NCBI RefSeq assembly: GCF_019042245.1
Contig: NZ_JAHQCX010000011.1
Coordinates: 1 to 64,000 of the forward strand
DNA from: Diplocloster modestus
GTDB taxonomy: Bacteria; Bacillota; Clostridia; Lachnospirales; Lachnospiraceae
Direction of reading: 5' to 3'
DNA: 64,000 bases
Under the pieces are notes generated by a model. It worked only from the letters and a program-made list of their open reading frames with translations. It was not told where the DNA came from and did no database searches. Made by a program: the position numbers and the translations under genes. Of this stretch, positions 60,401-64,000 are shown in pieces; the first letter of the stretch is position 1, and every line of letters starts with the position of its first letter.

Positions 60401-61735
60401 CTAATATGCTTCCAGGTGGTAAGCGATGGGAAGGGTCAGGGTGAGCTGGTAGGAGTCACCGTCCAGATGGGCCTTCAGGGAGCCGTGATGCAGCTCCAGG
60501 ATCTCCTGACAGGTGCGGATGCCTACCCCGTAGCTCTCAGGATCGGGATGCTGGGAGATCCTGTTCTTCCCCTTTATGATCAGTTTCGTATCGCACAGGC
60601 AGGCATGGTACTGGATCGGGACGGTATTGTCGGCATATTTTAGCAGGTTGCCCTCCAGATTATTGAAGACACGTATGATCTGGATGGCGTCTACCTTCAG
60701 GAAGAATTCGTCCTGGATGTCGATATGGATTTCGACTTCGTATCCCTGGTCGCGCAGAACTTCTTTTAAGTTGTTGAGAAGGTAAAGGAGGAAGTCGTTT
60801 CCGGTGATCCATTCGTAGTGAAGCTCATATTCCGTGCTTTTGTTGACGAAATGAGTGAAGAGATTGTCGGTCAGGTCACGGATCAGAGAGGATTTCTCTC
60901 TGATTTTTTCCAGGTACCGGGTTTGGTCTTTTGCAGGTATCGGATTTGGGGCAAGCATCAGGTCCACGTAGCTGATGATGGAAGTCAATGGAGTGCGGAT
61001 GTCGTGGGAGATGGAGGTTACCAGACTGTAATTCTTCTGCTGCATCAGCTCCTCACCGCGGCGCTTAGTGTCCAGTTCCTGGCTCATGCGGTTGATGCTG
61101 CCCACCAGATCGGCCAGCTCGTCGTCCCGGTGGATGTCGATCTGATAGGTGAGATCGCCGCTCTCCAGGATGTGAATGCCTTTTTCGATGCGCAGTACGG
61201 CTTTTACCAGCTTACCAAATTCACGGAAAATGTAAGAGGAAAAGAGCAGGATGCACAGGACGGCAATCGCGAACTCCAGACGGTCTTCGATCCGCTTCCG
61301 GTACAGGATATTGACGGAAAGGTAGGCGGGACCGTCTGTGAAGCGGATGGTGACCGGTGTATAACCGATGTTGGATATGGATTTGGTGAACAGGTTTTTA
61401 GGAAGATTCTGGGACAGGTAGCTCAGGGAATCGTATATAATCTGGTTATCTTTGATCAGCCAGATATGAACTAATTTTTGACGCCGGTCCCACTGGTAGA
61501 TCTGGTCAGAGTCCTGGCTGCTCAGTTCGTGCTCGGTTACATAGGCCTGAAAGTCTACCGTAGTCTCATCGATGACGGACTGATAGAGTTCCCGGTCGAT
61601 ATCCATACGGTTCACATAGTAGTCGGCGGCCTCCACCAGCAGGACATAGAGGGCGATGCTGAACAGGGCGGCCGCCACTGCTTTCAGAAAAAAATGAAGG
61701 CCCAGCTTAGAGGGCCTGTATCCTTTGTTCCACAT
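60401..61735 (-). CDS. Sensor histidine kinase with atypical ATP-binding end
   Basis: 444 aa: two membrane helices (about 15-35 and 160-180) around a ~125-residue sensor domain, HAMP (about 180-235), H-box SISHDIRTPLTS (about 248) and N-box NNLEGNLLKYAD. The expected DxGxGI G1 box is replaced by LIIKGKNRIS, and GVGIRTCQEIL serves as G2. A shortened lid occurs in some VanS-like kinases, so activity is still possible. Its 5' end overlaps the response regulator by 29 bases. Confidence 0.88.
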   Translation of the reverse strand: MWNKGYRPSKLGLHFFLKAVAAALFSIALYVLLVEAADYYVNRMDIDRELYQSVIDETTVDFQAYVTEHELSSQDSDQIYQWDRRQKLVHIWLIKDNQIIYDSLSYLSQNLPKNLFTKSISNIGYTPVTIRFTDGPAYLSVNILYRKRIEDRLEFAIAVLCILLFSSYIFREFGKLVKAVLRIEKGIHILESGDLTYQIDIHRDDELADLVGSINRMSQELDTKRRGEELMQQKNYSLVTSISHDIRTPLTSIISYVDLMLAPNPIPAKDQTRYLEKIREKSSLIRDLTDNLFTHFVNKSTEYELHYEWITGNDFLLYLLNNLKEVLRDQGYEVEIHIDIQDEFFLKVDAIQIIRVFNNLEGNLLKYADNTVPIQYHACLCDTKLIIKGKNRISQHPDPESYGVGIRTCQEILELHHGSLKAHLDGDSYQLTLTLPIAYHLEAY

Positions 61736-62426
61736 AATAGCCTTTCCCCCACATACTCTTGATGTACTCCGGCGTTTTTGGATCTACTTCTATCTTTTTC
61801 CTAAGATTGCTGATATGGACGACGATCGTATTATTTTCCACATAACTGTAGGGCTCATTCCAGACGGATTCGTACAGCTCCTGGACGCTGAACACTTTGC
61901 CGGAATATTGGATCATCAGTTCCAGGATTCCATATTCGGTAGGTGTCAACAGAATGGGTTCTTGGTTCAGGGAGACGGTTTTGGTGTTGGTGTTAAGGGT
62001 CAGACGGCCCAGTTCATAGACCCCTACCTGGGAACCGCGTCCGGGATGGCGGTAAATATAGCAGCGGCGCAGCAGGGCATTGACCCGCAGGAGCAATTCC
62101 GCGTTGGAAAATGGTTTCGCCAGATAGTCGTCCGCGCCGGACGAAAAACCGGCGGCTTTATCTGTCTCCTGAGTCCTAGCCGTGAGAAATAATATGGGGG
62201 CCATGGATTTGCTGCGGATCTCCCGGCAGGCGAAAAAGCCATCCTTAACCGGCATGGCGATATCCAGGATAAATAAATCGATGTCAGGGGAAGCAAAGCG
62301 GATCGCTTCCTCTCCGTTTTTGGCAAGTACGACTTGATAACCTTCCCGCTTAAGGACGATATCCAGGATCTCCAGAATATCAGGATCGTCGTCGGCCGCT
62401 AATATTTTAATCTGATCCTTATGCAT
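61707..62426 (-). CDS. OmpR/VanR-like response regulator
   Basis: 239-aa regulator: receiver with acidic pocket ADDDPD, phospho-acceptor Asp in LFILDIAMPVKDG and Lys in LAKPFSNAELL, then a winged helix with LTPTEYGILELM and a close IKSMWGKGYYVE. Overlaps the kinase (29 bases) and the flippase-like gene (8 bases), so the operon is coupled. Probably controls these envelope genes. Confidence 0.92.
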   Translation of the reverse strand: MHKDQIKILAADDDPDILEILDIVLKREGYQVVLAKNGEEAIRFASPDIDLFILDIAMPVKDGFFACREIRSKSMAPILFLTARTQETDKAAGFSSGADDYLAKPFSNAELLLRVNALLRRCYIYRHPGRGSQVGVYELGRLTLNTNTKTVSLNQEPILLTPTEYGILELMIQYSGKVFSVQELYESVWNEPYSYVENNTIVVHISNLRKKIEVDPKTPEYIKSMWGKGYYVEQRIQAL

Positions 62427-63474
62427 AGGTCAAATCCTTCTTTCTCCTTCGTCCGAACATTCTCAGATGTATCGTAAAACAGATGATAAAGCTGATCAAT
62501 AAAAACAGATAAAAACTGATCCCGCGGCTGACGATCATAGCGGTAGCCAGCGCAGACTGGGGAAACAATAATCCAAAAGCCCACAAAAAGCCTCCTTCCG
62601 CCGCACCTACAGCACCAGGCAGAGGGACCGCGGATACGGATATGGTCAGTATGGACTGGCAGGTCAGAAAATCCAGAAAGCTGTGACCGGAAAAGCCCAG
62701 GCCACAGTAGACGAACCAGGGAACCAGATTGAGGGCAGTCATTTGTATCATCGTAACAAATAGTACTTTAAAAAACAAGGTTGGATTTTTTTTTACATAG
62801 CCTGTTTTCTCATGATAGGTCCGGATCGATTCGTGAAGGCGGGTCCGCATCGATCCGGGATCCCGGATCAGACGAAGCCTGCTTCCGATTCGGATCACCA
62901 AATTCACCAGGAATGGTACAGTCCGCTTGGAATACATCAGCAGCAGGATGCCAGCCACCGCGGCGGCGTTCATGATCACTCCGTAGACCAGCAGCAGTCC
63001 CAGCTTTCCAGCCATCTGCCCGGCCAGTCCCGGCCGGATCAGATACATCAGCCCTCCCAGCAAAAGCATGGCCGTCTGATAGATCAGTACGATAAAGAAA
63101 ATGGCGACGGAGGAATAGGTAACGGGAATGCGGTCCTTATTCATATAGTACATCTGCATCGGCTGTCCTCCGCTGGAGGAAGGTGTGATTGAACTGAAAT
63201 AAAAGCCGATAAATGCGTAGCCGACACAGCGCCGGAAAGGTACCGGCAGGGAAAGTTCATGGAAGATCAGTTTCATATTCACCGCTTCACAGCTGACGAA
63301 CAGAAACATCATACCAAGGCCTGCCAGCAGATAGAGCGGATTCGCTTTTCCAAGGGCCTCTAACAGCTGCCGCGGGGAATAGTCCTTTAAGAAAATCCAG
63401 ACGGTAAGCGCAGTTAACGCCAGCAAAAGCAGAATCCCTCCGGCCTGTTTTTGGGGTTTTGCAGTTTCATTCAT
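62419..63474 (-). CDS. YbhN/AglD-like flippase-domain membrane protein
   Basis: 351 aa with about eight membrane helices and the family segments FVSCEAVNMKLIFHELSLPV, SSITPSSSGGQPMQMYYMNK and SVSAVPLPGAVGAAEGG typical of the UPF0104/LPG-synthase membrane region. No aminoacyl-transferase domain follows, so it is the flippase-like part only. Overlaps the deacetylase gene by 8 bases. Confidence 0.88.
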   Translation of the reverse strand: MNETAKPQKQAGGILLLLALTALTVWIFLKDYSPRQLLEALGKANPLYLLAGLGMMFLFVSCEAVNMKLIFHELSLPVPFRRCVGYAFIGFYFSSITPSSSGGQPMQMYYMNKDRIPVTYSSVAIFFIVLIYQTAMLLLGGLMYLIRPGLAGQMAGKLGLLLVYGVIMNAAAVAGILLLMYSKRTVPFLVNLVIRIGSRLRLIRDPGSMRTRLHESIRTYHEKTGYVKKNPTLFFKVLFVTMIQMTALNLVPWFVYCGLGFSGHSFLDFLTCQSILTISVSAVPLPGAVGAAEGGFLWAFGLLFPQSALATAMIVSRGISFYLFLLISFIICFTIHLRMFGRRRKKDLTYA

Positions 63475-64000
63475 TTGGCTTAAGCTCCTCTACTGTTTTA
63501 AAAACGTATTCTTGTTTTAACTCGGGCAGGGCCATGCGAAGCGCTTCGATCGTGCGAAGGGGCGCCCCGCAGGAGCCCCCGGTCTTTTCGCCGGCGTCAT
63601 GAAGGCAAAGGACAGCGCCGTCAAAGACGCGTGCCAGAATCCGGTCGCTGGTACGCTGGGCCGTGGCTTTTGCCTGCCAGTCCTGTACCATGACATCCCA
63701 GAGCACCAGCCGCAGGCCGTACTGTTTTAGGAAATATCCGGTAAATGGATTGCGGGCTCCCCAGGGCGGACGATAAGTATCCGGGCGGCAGCCAAGACTT
63801 CTCATGATATCACAACTGTATTGAAAATCCTTTTTCATATAGTGATAAGAACTAAACCATGCATGGCGGTGGTTGTAAGAGTGCATTGCCACCTGGTGAT
63901 GTTCCGCCAGCATCCGCCTGATCAGATCGGGATTGCTTTCCGCATTGGAAGCAACCACGAAAAAAGTGGCCGGTATATGATGTTCCTTTAACAGATCCAG
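63467..64000 (-). CDS. Polysaccharide deacetylase (NodB-like), 5' end beyond window
   Basis: The C-terminal 177 residues are in the window; the frame stays open through position 64000, so the N-terminus and start lie outside. LDLLKEHHIPATFFVVASN, HHQVAMHSYNHRHAW (metal-binding His pair), YRPPWGARNP and VLCLHDAGE are NodB-domain motifs 2 to 5. It probably deacetylates a cell-wall glycan and is the first visible gene of the minus-strand operon. Confidence 0.88.
   Translation of the reverse strand: MDLLKEHHIPATFFVVASNAESNPDLIRRMLAEHHQVAMHSYNHRHAWFSSYHYMKKDFQYSCDIMRSLGCRPDTYRPPWGARNPFTGYFLKQYGLRLVLWDVMVQDWQAKATAQRTSDRILARVFDGAVLCLHDAGEKTGGSCGAPLRTIEALRMALPELKQEYVFKTVEELKPNE

Overview
The window reads as a chromosomal segment of an anaerobic Firmicute, most likely family Lachnospiraceae (order Clostridiales/Eubacteriales). 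The reasons are the conserved block ylxM-ffh-rpsP-khpA-rimM-trmD-rplS-rbgA-rnhB, the alpha2-type glycyl-tRNA synthetase, pyruvate phosphate dikinase, a meso-DAP-type MurE, an EFR1-type flavodoxin/ferredoxin and strong AGGAGG ribosome binding sites. No rRNA, tRNA, CRISPR array, prophage or conjugative element was seen.

Layout. 0.8-4.1 kb: molybdate transporter modABC and an Mrp ATPase. 4.4-9.5 kb: two-component system plus an ABC transporter. 10.0-11.1 kb: decayed remnants of a second, BceSB-like module. 11.3-23.2 kb: signal recognition, ribosome maturation and secretion genes, interrupted by metB-like, dapF and murE. 23.3-31.9 kb: M16C peptidase, DUF4349 lipoprotein, era, yqzL-like, recO, a lipoprotein and glyQS. 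32.3-33.0 kb: a RAYT-type transposase. 33.4-38.1 kb: ppdK and a low-GC protein with a PD-(D/E)XK nuclease signature. 38.1-47.1 kb, mostly minus strand: UbiB/AarF kinase, a CydDC-like exporter operon with YgbA and DUF454-HMA proteins, a DtxR/MarR-like regulator and a phasin-like protein. 47.9-53.5 kb: membrane protein, beta-hydroxyacid dehydrogenase, metallo-hydrolase and a BlaI/M56 pair. 53.6-56.3 kb: a TipA-like regulator and three decayed genes. 56.5-60.4 kb: zinc dehydrogenase, AAA/DUF4143 ATPase and a GT-C-like membrane protein. 60.4-64.0 kb, minus strand: a coupled operon of polysaccharide deacetylase, flippase-like protein, response regulator and kinase.

The most unusual content is between the genes. 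Family A (397-662, 29472-29751, 47509-47777) is three copies of a 266-280 bp hairpin. All copies share the same core, but the outer stems differ completely in sequence between copies and still pair almost perfectly. All three lie in the same orientation, 31-46 bp upstream of a consensus-like -35 box. Family B (1-~195 partial, 9549-9904, 47272-47426 internally deleted) is a second giant hairpin with a branched tip, and B precedes A at two loci. A RAYT transposase gene sits between inverted arrays of a 21-bp-period GGACATGTCC palindrome, with a third array in the rimM-trmD gap. Two smaller repeat families (D and E) each occur twice. Families A and B have no transposase of their own here. They could be structured RNAs or DNA hairpins spread by an unknown mechanism; I do not recognise either family.
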